A stretch of 64,000 bases of DNA. Source: Schistosoma mansoni (lineage: Eukaryota > Platyhelminthes > Trematoda > Strigeidida > Schistosomatidae). The notes below the pieces were generated by a model. It made no database searches, was not told the origin of the DNA, and worked only from the letters and a program-made list of their open reading frames with translations. The stretch covers positions 5,491,296 through 5,555,295 of the forward strand of contig NC_031502.1 of NCBI RefSeq assembly GCF_000237925.1. The letters are read 5' to 3'. Positions 13,401-23,999 of the stretch are shown here, one piece after another. The position numbers and the translations under genes are program-made. The stretch's first letter is position 1, and every line of letters begins with the position of its first letter.

Positions 13401-16400
13401 AAATGCCCAACAAAGGACCTGACTATTCTGATGGGGGATTTAAATGCCAAGGTTGGAATGGACAACACAGGATTCGAAAACATCACGGGACGACATGGAC
13501 TGGGAGAAAGGAACGAAAATGGTGAGAGATTTGCAAACCTATGTGCTTTCAATAAACTGGTCATAGGCGGCACTATATTCCCACATAAACGCATTCACAG
13601 AACCACATGGACTTCACCGGATCACACAACGCAGGGCCAAATCGACCATATCTGCATCAACAAAACGTTCAGGAGTACGATGGAGAATGTGAGAACCAGG
13701 AGAGGAGCTGATATAGCATCAGATCATCACTTGCTGGTCAACAAGATGAAATTAAAACTTAAGAAGCATTGGACAACAGGACGGACAACATCACAAAAGT
13801 TTAATACGGCTTTTCTTCGGGATACTGACAAACTCAATGAACTCAAGATAGCCCTCAACAATAAGTTCCAGGCCTTTCATGATCTACTCAATGGAGAGGG
13901 AACTACTATGTAGAGCAACTGGAAAGGGATAAAAGAGGCAATCACTCCAACATATCAGGAGGTTCTGGGCCACAAAGAACACAACCACAAGGAATGGATC
14001 ACTGTTTATACACTGGATAAGATTGAAGAAAGGAGGAACAAGAAGGTAGCAATCAATACCAGACGAAAAAGAGCAGAAAAAGCCAAGGTAAGAGTCGAAT
14101 ACACAGAAGCGAACAAGCAAGTAAAGAGGAGCATCAGAACCAACAAACGTAAATATGTGGAAGATTTAGTAATGACGGTGGAAAAGGCTGCAAGAGAAGG
14201 AAACACAAGACAACTGTATGACACAACAAAGAAACTTGCTGGAAATTACTTTGAACCAGAACGACCAGTGAAAAGCAAAGAAGGCAAGGTAATCACCAAC
14301 ATTGAAGAACAACGGAACAGGTGGGTAGAACACTTCGAAAAACTCTTGAATCGATCAGCTCCACTGAACCCACCCAACATCGGAGTAGCACCCACGGACC
14401 CCCAATAGATGTTGGCCCACCAACAATTGAAGAGATCAGCATGGCCGTCAGTCAAATCAAGAACGGCAAAGCAGCAGAACCAGTCAACATTCCGGCAGAG
14501 GCACTGAAAGCAAATGTAGCAGCAACTGCGAAGATACTCCACATTCTCTTCAATAAGATTTGGGATGAAAAACAAGTACTAACAGAGTGGGAAAGAAAGA
14601 CTTCTGATCAAAATACCAAAGAAACACGATCTCAGCAAGTGTGATAACTACAGAGACATCACTCTTCTCTCAATACCAGGAAAAGTCCTAAACAGGGTTT
14701 TGTTAAACAGAATGAGAGACTCCGTTGACGTCCAACTTCGAGACCAACAGGCTGAATTCAGTAAAGATTGATCGTGTACAGACCAAATCGCAACTCTACG
14801 GATCATTGTGGAACAATCAACCGAATGGAATTCATCACTTTACATCGACTTCATTGACTACGAGAAAGCTTCTAATAGCGTGGACAGGACAACACTATGG
14901 AGGCTTCTTCGACACTACGGCGTGCCTGAGAAGATAGTCAATATCATACAGAACTCCTATGATGGACTAAACTGCCAAATCGTCCACGGAGGACAACTCA
15001 CCGACTCGTTTGAAGTAAAGACCGGTGTTAGACAAGGTTGCTTACTCTCACCCTTTCTCTTTCTCCTGGTGATCGACTGGATCATGAAGACGTCAACATC
15101 TGGACGAAAGCATGGGATACAGTTGACAGGCAGGATGCAGCTTGACGATTTAGACTTCGCGGATGGTCTGGCTCTTCTATCACAAACGCAACAACAAATG
15201 CAGGAGAAAATGACCAGTGTAGCAGCAGCCGCAGCAGCAGTAGGTCTCAATATACACAAAAGGAAAAGCAAGATTCTCCGATACAACACAACATGTACCA
15301 ATCGAATCACACTTGACGGAGAAGCTTTGGAGGATGTAAAAACCTTTACATATCTGGGCAGCATCATTGATGAACACGGTGGATCTGTTGCACATGTGAA
15401 GGTGAGAATCAGAAAAGCAAGAGCAGCATATTTACAATTGAAGAACATCTGGGACTCAAAACAATTGTCAACCAACACCAAGATCAGAATTTTTAATACA
15501 AATGTCAAGACAGTTCTACTGTATGGAGCGGAAACCTGGAGAACTACGAAAGCCATCATCCAAAAGATACATGTGTTTATTAACAGTCGTTTACACAAAA
15601 TACTTCAGATTCGTTGGCCAGACAGCATCAGCAGCAACCTACTGTGGGAGAGAACAAACCAGATTTAAAGCGGAGGAAGAAATGCTAGAAGTGGATAGGA
15701 CACACATTGAAGAAAGCACCCAACGGCGTTACAAGGCAAGCCCTCACATGGAATCCTGAGGGCCAAAGGAAAAGAGGAATACCAAAGAACACATTACACC
15801 GAGAAATGAAGACATGCATGACAAAAATGAACAAAAGTTAAATAGAACTAGAAAGGAAGGCCCAGGACAGAATGGGTTGGAGAATGCTGGTCGGCGGCCT
15901 ATGCTCCATTGGGGGTAACAGGAGTACGTAACAGTAAGTAAACGCAAGTTTTCGTATTGTCTGCTCTTAGTTTCGTTTTTGGTTGTTGATTAACTGTTTT
16001 CAAGGCCAGACACAGCAATTATCTGTCGTTTGCACTATCTTATGTTGCAGGAAGCCCTTTATATTTCAGACTTTCAGACGCACGAAGCGCCACAGATATA
16101 CGTATATTACTCAATAGAGAATCGCTTTTCAAACAAATCGCTGTTTTGTGAAACTTGATTTCGTGTATACCTTAATCGTGTGATTAGACGCTTCGATAGG
16201 TTTAGCAACTGTCAAAACATTTGAAGATTGTTTAACATTTTCAATCCAAACAGAAAAACCATCAACACGTGAGATCTTGTGACATAAATATTAAAAAAGC
16301 ATCACTGAAGACAAACCAAACAAAGTTGTGGAATTTTGAAGCATAGTGCCAAAGCACTAAAAACTGTCTTGACCAAACAGCTAACATCTCCAAGTGAATT

Positions 16401-19400
16401 ACGTTACCTCTTGACTAAAAACACGAAACAGGTCTCCCTAGTTAATTATCCGAAAACTCACCTGACGTGTTTCTTCACAAAATGGGTCTGCCATCGGCAT
16501 ATGTAAGACTCCTTTCAGTGAGCCAGGCCCACTTCCATAAAACGTAAGCTCTCGATTTTGAGTATTATCGTAAAACTGGTTAAGAACAACGAAATCACCA
16601 GGTTTTTTGTCTTTCTGCAGACTACCACAAGCGTTAGTGGCTAATATGTGAGTACACCCAAGTTCTTTTAACGCCCAAATGTTGGCCCGATAATTGATCT
16701 CGCTTGGCAGCAGTAAATGTTCCTTTCCATGCCTGCAAGACAAAAATGATCAAGTCATTCATAACCCATGTCAGTGTTATTGAACAGAGTAATCCTTAGC
16801 CTTCATCACGCACAAAAGTACGTATACAGTATGAACTAAAATTCATTTCAATAACATGTAGATTAAGGTGAAAATATTTTTAAAAGTTTGTGCAAAGTTT
16901 CAGAGATCCAATACAGATAGTTGTTGCACTCAGCTCCAAAAATACCTTTGTAATTATGTATGAATGATCACAATGACTTATACGTCCAGCGTTTGAAGAT
17001 GTTGATGTAATTATCTGTAGAAATATTTCTCTGGATTAGACCATTTAGCTAACTTTTCCAAAACTGTTTGGTATTAAGTTGTGGATAGTTAGTTTTTAAT
17101 AAATCGAAAACAGTATGATGTAACAGAAACTTATTCAAAAATGAAACATTGGTTTGGGTGATGAATATCTAGCAAATATTGAAAATAGATCCCCTTGTTC
17201 AAATACCACGAATTATGTTGGACTGAAACCATTCAGTTGACGCTTGATGGTCATACATACAGACAGTTTATTTAAAGGGAGATCCAATAACTAGTCAAGT
17301 CAGTATACATATTACATACCGAATTCAGTACAAAAGTTAACAGCTTCTTAGTTAGACACTAACCAAGGTCACTAAGTATTCACGTGGCCAATCTTACTAA
17401 CATCAATCTTTCTGAAAAATTTAAACATTTATAGTCAGTCGTCAAAGTCAATTCATTTACAACTAAATGTGCACGAATATTAATGTATACCAGTTCATTA
17501 AACAATTAAAATGGTGAAAGCATTTTGACCTAATAGTTTTACAAATTCAAACAGACTTATAATATTTTTTTTAACTGAAATGAAAATATTTGCCACTTAA
17601 GTTACACATAACCAATTCTTAACTAATATTCAGATTCACTTTTTATTCATGTAAAGTGCTTCTATAAGACTGGTAAGAGTTTCTGTGAATAATTGTCACA
17701 TATGTATATACTCACGTGAGAAATGAGATGAAAAAAATCAGTTACATGTACCAGCAGCCAAAATTATTCATAGCGAATCGCGCAACCTTTGGTGCTGTCA
17801 AGCGATTAGTCTCGCAGCAAAACGTTGTCGTGCGAGTAGTTCTGCCCAACCTTTGTTAAACACGGTATTTTCGAGCTGAAGATGTTGGAATAATCGGCTA
17901 ACTTACAGCATGCTACCGAACCAATGAGAAACGGGATAAGTTGTGGAACAACTATCAAAATAGGGTTAGGAATGTGTTATGAATTAGAATTGAGTGTCAG
18001 GGTTGAGGTTTTCATCACAAACTGACATAAACCGCAATGCATGAACCCTAAAAACATATTCTATTCATTGCATAATAAGTCATTCATTAATCTTCGGCAT
18101 CTACTAAATGGCCGAATCGGTTAGCACCTCAAGGTCGTTCGACAGTATACTTCAGGTTTACCGAATACTGTTTGTACTGACCATTGATGTACTTACAGGA
18201 TTGTTCACATTCAAAAGGAATACCGTATAATTAATGCAAAGGTTTGGTAACTTTTTTTGGACAAAGTCAAGATCTGACGAATTCACATATTGTGAATTAA
18301 AATATATATAAGCAAGCAATACTGTTTTCAATTAGATCCTCTTCAGGCTTTACTCTAATATACAGCAATATTTATATACATATGCGAAATCAGTAAACCA
18401 ATCACGGTAGTTTATGAGTCAGTGATATCAGTCGAATAGATTACATAAATAATCATAATAAGTGGAAAGTACAGATTGATAGTGTGATGACAGTTGTACT
18501 AGCTGTGATAAGAATAATAAAGGCTTGAATCCATGTTTCATAGTAGGAAATAGGTCAATGATATCTATACACACTGAAATAACATTAATAAAAATTATGA
18601 TTACGCATTAAGATGATTGAACAATGAAGCGATTATAAAAAATAGGTGGGAGGGGTGGAGAAAAATAAACGAACATAGAGCATGGAAAATAACAATCCAG
18701 CTGACAAGTCCCAAATAGGAGGAAACCCGCGTCCTGCATTCCACTGCTAGCCACTATCCATCTTTGCTTATAATGCTTGCGACTTAAGGCACTATCGAGG
18801 CAATCCGCACAGGATGCACATTTATGCCAATAAGAGACCGATCAATTGTAGACCTAAACATCAATGGGAAGATTCAAACAAACAATACAAAATGAATTTA
18901 AAATCATCTATTGTTTACTAGTACACCTGTCGCCAGACTATCAATTTGTATTTTTCAATTAATGTTTATTTATATAATCTATTCCACTGTTATCACTGAA
19001 TCATAAACTACCTTGATTAGTTTAATAAGTTCGTATATCTATATAAATATTACTGTATATTAAAGTAAAGCCTGATGAGGATATAATCGAAAACAATATT
19101 GTTCGCTTATATATGTTGTTCCAAAGTCAAGATCATTACTTTACGCGTAGTAATATTTCAAAACACCATTCTTGATGACTTTAATAAATCTCTACACATG
19201 ATAACTCAAACGTTTTCGTATAAAGCACTGTATAGCTACCACTAGGACTGATTGAGAAAAGAGATGATCAGTAGCCAATTTCATGTTTTCCATAAACTGT
19301 AAAGTTACTTCGATAGTGGTGTAAATTGCATAGCACCCTTTTATTCCTTTTTTTTATTTTTTTTTACCCCCACATGAAAATGTTGTCACTTTGTTTTGTG

Positions 19401-22400
19401 TGGCATATTTCCTGACTATTAATAATGCCGAGCCTTTTAGCATAATACGTAGACATTATAGATAAATATTTACCATGATTTCTAACCATTAGTTTTTCCG
19501 ACTTGAAAGTTGGTCACTCAGGCTTCCAGCCATTACTTTGATTTAAAACCCAGACCAAGCGTAAAACTGACAACAAAAAATGATACACGAATGAATATGC
19601 GGGTCTAAAAGGTAGTAAGAAAATGTAGATAGGTACAAATCGGTTAAAGATGTCCTATAACTAGATAAGGCCAACATCTGATCACTTAGAAAAATAGCCT
19701 AGAAAACTATGAGGAGTGGATAATGGACTATAACAATAAGTTATTTTAGTGTTTGTACGCAATCGTAATTGATTTGTACATGACAAAACGTTTAATTCTA
19801 GTTCTGATACAATTAACACATGTACGTCTGTGGTTTTCTCAACCTTATTCCCTGGTCCAATGACAGCTACCAGAGTACGTTTAGGACAGATCTTGGAATC
19901 GATATATTATTTTTATTATTTATTATTTGAACATAAATGTTGGTACAAAGGGGCACCAGATATATATGCGCCACACAGATCAAATGAGATTTGTGTGAGG
20001 GCTATGATACTGCCCAGGTGCCCAAACTGAAACAGGTGGTTTTCTTAGGGCCCACATCCGGAGCCTTTGACCTAAAGGTCTGGTTCAAAAGGCAGTGGAG
20101 CATCGTGAGGAGATGTAGTCCCATGGTAGCCGGTGACGAACGATTGATTCATATGCCATTTGTTCCCTCAGGATCCTGGAGCCCATATGCACCATTTGTT
20201 TGGAATGAGGGTTTTCCAACTCCCCTAGGTGGGCTTGCCGTGTCCACCAACTCGATTAAAGCGCCAGACATTCGCTTTCCGTCTTCTCAGTTTCGTAAAC
20301 AACACTCCCGCCACGAGAAGGCAGTGAATAGGACTTCCCTGGCAGATGCTATATACGCGTAGCTGTGAGAGAGCGTTTCGAGAGGGAGAGCGGACCCTTC
20401 CCACTCTCGGCCGTACCAGGGCTTTGGGGGCTATATCATAAAATGGATTCAATACAACAGCTTATTCTAGTCAAATGAATAGATGTGTCACAAACGAATC
20501 ACTTTTGTGAAAGATGATTACCTGGGAAGCACAACACACGGGACACCTTTAACAAAACCTTCAGTAAGAACACCTGATGGATTTCCGAATGGAGTAGTTA
20601 CAGTCCGAACTTTTGCGTTTTTTAATAGATCTGGATCGTCGAATCCAGAACCTCCAATAATTCCAACCTAATATGTAAACAGTAAGGATAACCACATTTT
20701 AGATAGGGTGTGTCTGAAGCTTTATTAAACATATTTGAAAATAAATTAACATAGCCGTATATAATGATGAATTATAAAACTACGAATTGTGGGGATTTGT
20801 TAAAACTAAATATTTATTGTTCACACAACCATGAGCTTTTAAGGAAATATGTAAACATAAAATGTTTTAACAAAGACGTAAAAATATGTCAAAGTTCAAT
20901 AACTAATTTAAATGAGACAGTTTACCCAATAATAACCATTTTTCGAACTTACCATAGACCTGGTGAAAAATGTAAATGAAAACTCCACAGAAAACGGTGA
21001 ATATCAGTTCGGCAACCGATCGATTTCCAAACCTTTCGAAGAATATGATACTAACTTTACCAAAATATAAAAGTTTTTTTAAAATATGGTTCACCCAATT
21101 GCTTGTTTGAAAATGTAACCCATTAGAAACCAATCCTACATAAATTCATCAAACTTTACATCCGTCCAAATATTTGTTTCGAGATTTTATTGAAACTACT
21201 TTCAAGTAACGATACCAAACGTCTCTAGAAACTAGGCAGCTGTTTAGCTGACTGTGACAGGATATGGTAGTATTTAGTTAGTTTCAGATATAAATAGTAT
21301 CTAGTGTTGTGTTTCCACAAACAGGGAAGCGTAGAATTGTAAACCGTAAAACAGTCCACACGGTGCTCCACGGACTTCTGATGCCAACCTTAAGGTGAAA
21401 TGAACTCCGCGGAAACAACCTCATAAAGACGCGTGGCCAGCCTCAAGCAACAGTAACCGGTAAGTCCAATCATAAAAATTTAATGGCAAGTAAGACTTCA
21501 TTCGTATTTTATGTTAAATTTTACATTCCTAATGAATGCCTAAGATTTATTATATCCAAAACCCAGTAAAACCAGGTCCTTTAGGTGTCATTGAGGCTTC
21601 GACACGCTGTTTCAATATGCCACTGTGTAACAGACATAGTGGTGACGCCTCAGATGCTACAATAATTTTCGCAGTAAATTTCAGTAACCTTTCAACTCAA
21701 AGTTGAGTTCAATTTAGAAACCAATTTTTTATTTGTATGCTAGGTTTTGAGCCAGAGTTGTGTAAGTTAATGACAATACCTGGTTGTATCAAACATTTGA
21801 TATTTGACCCACAGACAGCTACAACTATACATTCCAAATTATTCTTAAATTTTTCGATTTTTCTCTAAACCAGTAACACCCTACTCCATTGGAAGAGTCT
21901 GGAGAACCAAATACTTTAATGTATTCCCCTGTTGCTTTTCTGCTTTCATTAGTCTCCTTTTGGTTCAAAATTTCACTCAATAAGCTAATAGGTATGGGAT
22001 AAGTGGAACATTATTGCTAAAAACATGTTTACTGTGCAAAATTTTTATGAAACTTAGCAGACGAGGTTATAATGGGTTTTGAGACGACAGATACTTAAAT
22101 CGATATACCTTTAACCGTAACAGATGGTCTAATTTTTGATGTTCATTCCTACCTAGTAAGGACAGATAAGTGGGCTAGGAATAATCCTTCTAGTACTAAT
22201 AATGTAGAAATTCGGTTGCTCCTTGAAAGTATCAACCTATGTTAATCCTAGCAAGTTGTAGCACTATAAAGGTCCAATTTCGCTTTGAATGTATCAGTAG
22301 AATGTGCTGATATTACGTGTTCCAGCAGAGAATTCCAGTAATTCACTATTCCGTGCGAAAAACAACTCCAGACGTAAACGATTTGATCTCACATTTTGAA

Positions 22401-23723
22401 CTTCCTTAAAATTTCCTTCCAAATGATGCCCTACATGGATGGAAACGATAAGACAAATAAATTCCAAGATCATCGCTTAGTGTACGATAAGCGAACATTA
22501 GATCACCTGTAGTATCGGTTGTTATGTTAAGCCCATATACTTTATTCTAGTTGCTGGCCAAGCCAATTCACCTGTACATTGAGTCATCTTTTGATCTTGT
22601 TAATCATTTGCTTATTAACCTTGAGTACTTTTTATATGAGCGTATATGTGTGCACACTTCGTATCTTATTCATCATATGTCTGTCACTCATTTTTGCCTG
22701 ACTATAAATGTTGACTAACGCTTGCTTAAATCGAGTTGGCTTCCCAGCCATCTCCAATACGCATCATCTTTCGCCTCTCTCTCTCGCTTGCCGCTCACTC
22801 GCTCGTTCATATTCGCTCAGGTGTTGTTAGCTTTCGAACCTGAGTTATTCGACAATAAACTGTAGTTGCTGCTATCCTTTGTCTTCTGATTTTACGCGCC
22901 GTTAAGATTAGAATTATATCGGTTATCGAAACGAACGATTAACGAATCGCGGCACTACACACCCCGTAACCTGCGGTAAGATAACGGAAATAGGTTTAGG
23001 GGTAGCAGACTGTCTTCATGAAAAAGACTGGAGAATACAGCCTCATAGAAATCGGGTATGATACCCTAAACATTTTTGTCTTAGTACTTAAAAGACCTCT
23101 GAAGCCTTTGCCTGAAATAAACTCAGGTCCTATGTTTGAACTAAGACGTACGAAATTAACTGAGAAGGAATTATGAATAAATGCACAGTAAACTATAGGT
23201 ACCTCCCACAAATTCCATATGCTTTCCAGGAAAATGGGGGATCTCGTGGGTTTTTTTCTTGAAGAACATAAATGGGTTTCCCCAAACTTTCGGAAAATAT
23301 TTGTGAAAACCAGGAATTATGGGCAGTTCCCTCGAAATGCAAAGAAACATGGGGTAGTATCGAAAGACAAACATAGATTTTTCCAAAGAATTAGAAAATT
23401 TTGGACAGACTAAGGAAATATTGAAGAGAACCCAAAAAATTCATCCATTTAGTTAAAGGGCGTTTTGGGATTTTAGCTGATATCAGTTCGTGATGAGAAC
23501 TTTGAGTCCAATTCCTAACCCTAAACACTAACTGTAAATCATAATCCTTATTTTTCATATAAGTTTATAACTCATTTAGCCCTAGCAAGTAGGTGTATAT
23601 TCTCAAGGCCACTTTTACGTCGCTCAAAGGTTGTCCGTAAATTATAGTCTCACCGAAAATCTGTTAACTAGCCAATAAGTAACATTATATGAACAAAATA
23701 TAAGTTACCTTAACTTCCGACAT
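7474..23723 (-). CDS. MTAP: S-methyl-5'-thioadenosine phosphorylase (complete, six exons)
   Basis: Exons (minus): 23723-23709, 20667-20522, 16732-16462, 10602-10315, 9191-9069, 7530-7474. They total 900 nt, or 299 residues plus TAA. All junctions are GT..AG and phase-consistent. The enzyme phosphorolyses 5'-methylthioadenosine to adenine and methylthioribose-1-phosphate in the cytosol, which serves purine and methionine salvage. Signatures in order are [10 protein letters not shown] (7-16), PRHG (53-56), YRANIWALK (68-76), TNACGSL (86-92), [26 protein letters not shown] and TDFDCW. Ser12, Asn87 and Gln289 occupy positions that, from memory, distinguish schistosome MTAP from the human enzyme (Thr, Thr and a hydrophobic residue). 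The start is fixed by ATG-TCG-GAA-GTT-AAG before gtaact. Introns 1-5 are 3041, 3789, 5859, 1123 and 1538 nt and are full of transposons, in contrast to the micro-introns of the other two genes. Confidence 0.95.
9205..9277 (-). repeat. Penelope-like 3' fragment beside MTAP exon 5
   Basis: On the minus strand this reads ATGCTCAATTTATTTGAAACTATCAAG... It is shared with the fragments at 46.3, 57.8 and 58.0 kb. It stops about 30 nt before the acceptor of MTAP exon 5, so it forms the 3' end of intron 4. Confidence 0.6.
10680..11560 (-). pseudogene. LINE reverse-transcriptase 3' half, decayed
   Basis: Reading on the minus strand from 11560, one frame gives [18 protein letters not shown] (the FADD catalytic block, here TDD) and then a degraded PSK..MLLQD. 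Near 11200-11130 it gives [19 protein letters not shown]. The stretch to 10680 encodes [16 protein letters not shown] and a QSIKSLT block. This order matches the C-terminal half of schistosome endonuclease/RT LINEs. Related 3' ends lie at 24.0-24.4 and 61.0-61.5 kb. Several stops and frameshifts are present. It lies in MTAP intron 3, same strand as MTAP. Confidence 0.7.
11598..12756 (+). mobile_element. 5' part of a LINE: leader plus endonuclease start
   Basis: 11598-12040 is the ~0.5-kb repeat (copy 2) in sense orientation and acts here as a LINE 5' leader. After a TTATTATTATT-rich stretch, a frame at 12321-12756 shows the start of an AP endonuclease-like domain: [15 protein letters not shown], then [15 protein letters not shown], then [10 protein letters not shown] and a final VVIAGNLN, a degraded GDLN metal-binding motif. 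The frame breaks where the RTE at 12757 begins, and no RT from this element is found beyond the RTE. It is therefore a LINE that keeps its 5' end but has lost its 3' end, the reverse of the usual truncation. It lies in MTAP intron 3 on the opposite strand. Confidence 0.7.
13029..13913 (+). pseudogene. RTE endonuclease domain (copy B)
   Basis: A 294-codon frame covers most of an APE-type endonuclease that nicks the genomic target for target-primed reverse transcription. Visible motifs are [10 protein letters not shown] (catalytic Glu), [28 protein letters not shown] (metal binding), [25 protein letters not shown] and ASDHHLL (catalytic Asp-His). The same frame reopens after one stop and continues to about 14408 as the linker towards RT. 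All main catalytic residues of this domain appear present. Confidence 0.85.
14321..15759 (+). pseudogene. RTE reverse-transcriptase region (copy B)
   Basis: RT sequence is spread over three frames. 14400-14644 carries [16 protein letters not shown] and the thumb-proximal start. 14808-15668 carries [39 protein letters not shown] and the catalytic site. 15600-15760 carries the C-terminus. The usual FADD motif reads FADGLALLS, so a catalytic Asp is replaced by Gly. Blocks GVRQGC, TFTYLGS and VLLYGAETW are well preserved. The element is dead by frameshift and active-site change, but young enough to align easily to the RTE family. Confidence 0.85.
15946..16461. other. MTAP intron 3, unassigned
   Basis: This lies between the RTE tail and the 3' end of MTAP exon 3. 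No further repeat or gene was recognised. Confidence 0.4.
16733..18269. other. MTAP intron 2, unassigned part
   Basis: AT-rich intron sequence. No coding segment or repeat that I can name. Confidence 0.4.
18270..18465 (-). repeat. Penelope-like terminal repeat with hammerhead-like motif, left copy
   Basis: This is the reverse-complement partner of 18955-19135 over about 180 bases (shared ACTCATAAACTACC, ATAAATATTGCTGTATATTA and AAAGCCTGAAGAGGAT). The motif at 18350-18310 (minus) has AAGC, CTGAAGA, a weak stem II, GAAA, a short stem III and GCTT, as in a hammerhead fold. Stem III has a mismatch here. Assignment to Penelope-like elements is an inference, based on these elements being known to carry minimal hammerheads in their terminal repeats. 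Confidence 0.55.
18640..18915 (+). mobile_element. Sm-alpha-type SINE with degenerate hammerhead ribozyme
   Basis: The sequence around 18695-18740 follows the schistosome satellite hammerhead: ATCCAG (stem I), CTGACAA core, GTCC..GGAG stem II, GAAA, then GTC cleavage triplet and CTGCAT (stem I return). Downstream text (CCACTGCTAGCCACTATCC, GGCACTATCGAGGCAATCC, AGACCTAAACATCAATGGG) is the usual body of this SINE-like family as I remember it. Core Gly8-equivalent base G is A (CTGACAA for CTGACGA), the closing pair of stem II is lost and stem I has one mismatch, so self-cleavage is unlikely. It lies in MTAP intron 2, antisense to the gene. Confidence 0.8.
18955..19135 (+). repeat. Penelope-like terminal repeat with hammerhead-like motif, right copy
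   Basis: This is the inverted partner of 18270-18465. The motif at 19068-19108 reads AAGC / CTGATGA / GGATATAATC / GAAA..ACAATATTGTT / C / GCTT. Stem I is 4 bp (AAGC:GCTT). Stem III is AACA:TGTT with an ATAT loop, followed by UUC as the cleavage triplet (predicted after 19104). Stem II is short (G-C and G-U, or GAT:ATC with a bulge). All conserved core bases of a hammerhead are present. Activity is unknown. Confidence 0.55.
19906..20430 (-). repeat. LINE-5'-derived ~0.5-kb repeat, copy 3 (longest)
   Basis: On the minus strand this starts at GCCCCCAAAGCCCTGGTACGGCCGAG and ends in GGTGCCCCTTTGTACCAACATTTATG with an AAATAATAAATAATAAAAAT tail. It combines the leader of the LINE at 11.6 kb with a different 3' end, so it looks like a non-autonomous derivative. 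It is nearly identical to copy 1 (5912-6375) in inverted orientation. It ends about 90 nt from the donor of MTAP exon 2. Both strands hold open frames: 123 codons on plus (19991-20362) and 75 on minus. Confidence 0.75.
20668..22519. other. MTAP intron 1, unassigned part
   Basis: No exon or named repeat was recognised. The part from about 22150 may hold repeat debris next to the solo LTR. Confidence 0.4.
22520..22959 (+). mobile_element. Solo LTR of an LTR retrotransposon
   Basis: This ~440-bp block begins TGTTATGTTAAGCCC and ends CGGCACTACA, with TG..CA ends and an AATAAACTGTAG polyadenylation region about 100 bases before its end. No internal coding region lies beside it, so it is a solo LTR fossil. 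The superfamily (Gypsy or Bel/Pao) cannot be set without the pol gene. The LTR at 49863-50272 shares the same end structure. It lies in MTAP intron 1, antisense to the gene. Age is moderate: ends are recognisable, but no clean target duplication was seen. Confidence 0.65.
22960..23708. other. MTAP intron 1, proximal part
   Basis: Short open frames occur on both strands at 22996-23413 without a recognisable family. No regulatory site could be named. Confidence 0.35.
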
Positions 23724-23999
23724 TTAGACTAGACACGTGTATGTAGGGCAATTTGGGATAAGATTGCAGAGTTATCAGTAACTGCCATTCATAGACCGCC
23801 AACTGTCCTAGTAACCAATCAATTAAATGTGACAATAGTGAGTTCTTGCCAACATCCACCATCCTTCTAATATGCAATATATTTATCACGAGCTTGTGTA
23901 AATTTATCAACTGCTCCCACTCACTTCTTGTCGTTTCAGAACGGTCATAGGTATTCGATAATGTCCAATAAGTGGTAGTCTGGCCAGTGGACTGAACTT
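23724..23999. promoter_or_regulatory. MTAP 5' flank
   Basis: This is the sequence directly upstream of the MTAP start codon on the minus strand, so the promoter or spliced-leader acceptor should lie here. No TATA-like element stands out from the AT-rich background. Assignment is by position only. Confidence 0.25.

Larger units (their letters stand above)
12757..15945 (+). mobile_element. Near-full-length RTE-clade (SR2-like) LINE, copy B
   Basis: This 3.2-kb element starts with a GC-rich leader (GGTCCCAAGCCCGG, GGTTAGCGACC, CTCGCTAAAAAAACGC). It then carries endonuclease and reverse transcriptase, and ends in GGCCTATGCTCC...AACAGTAAGTAA, a family-typical short tandem tail. It sits in MTAP intron 3, antisense to the gene, directly abutting the broken LINE at 11.6-12.76 kb. 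A stop after the endonuclease (13911-13913), a frame change near 14400 and further shifts show it is no longer autonomous. Domain content and lack of ORF1 fit the RTE clade. The name SR2-like is from memory. Confidence 0.85.

Noticed and set aside
14957-15598. Long minus-strand frame opposite the RTE reverse transcriptase
   Set aside because: It is the antisense shadow of RT coding sequence. The plus strand carries the conserved motifs.
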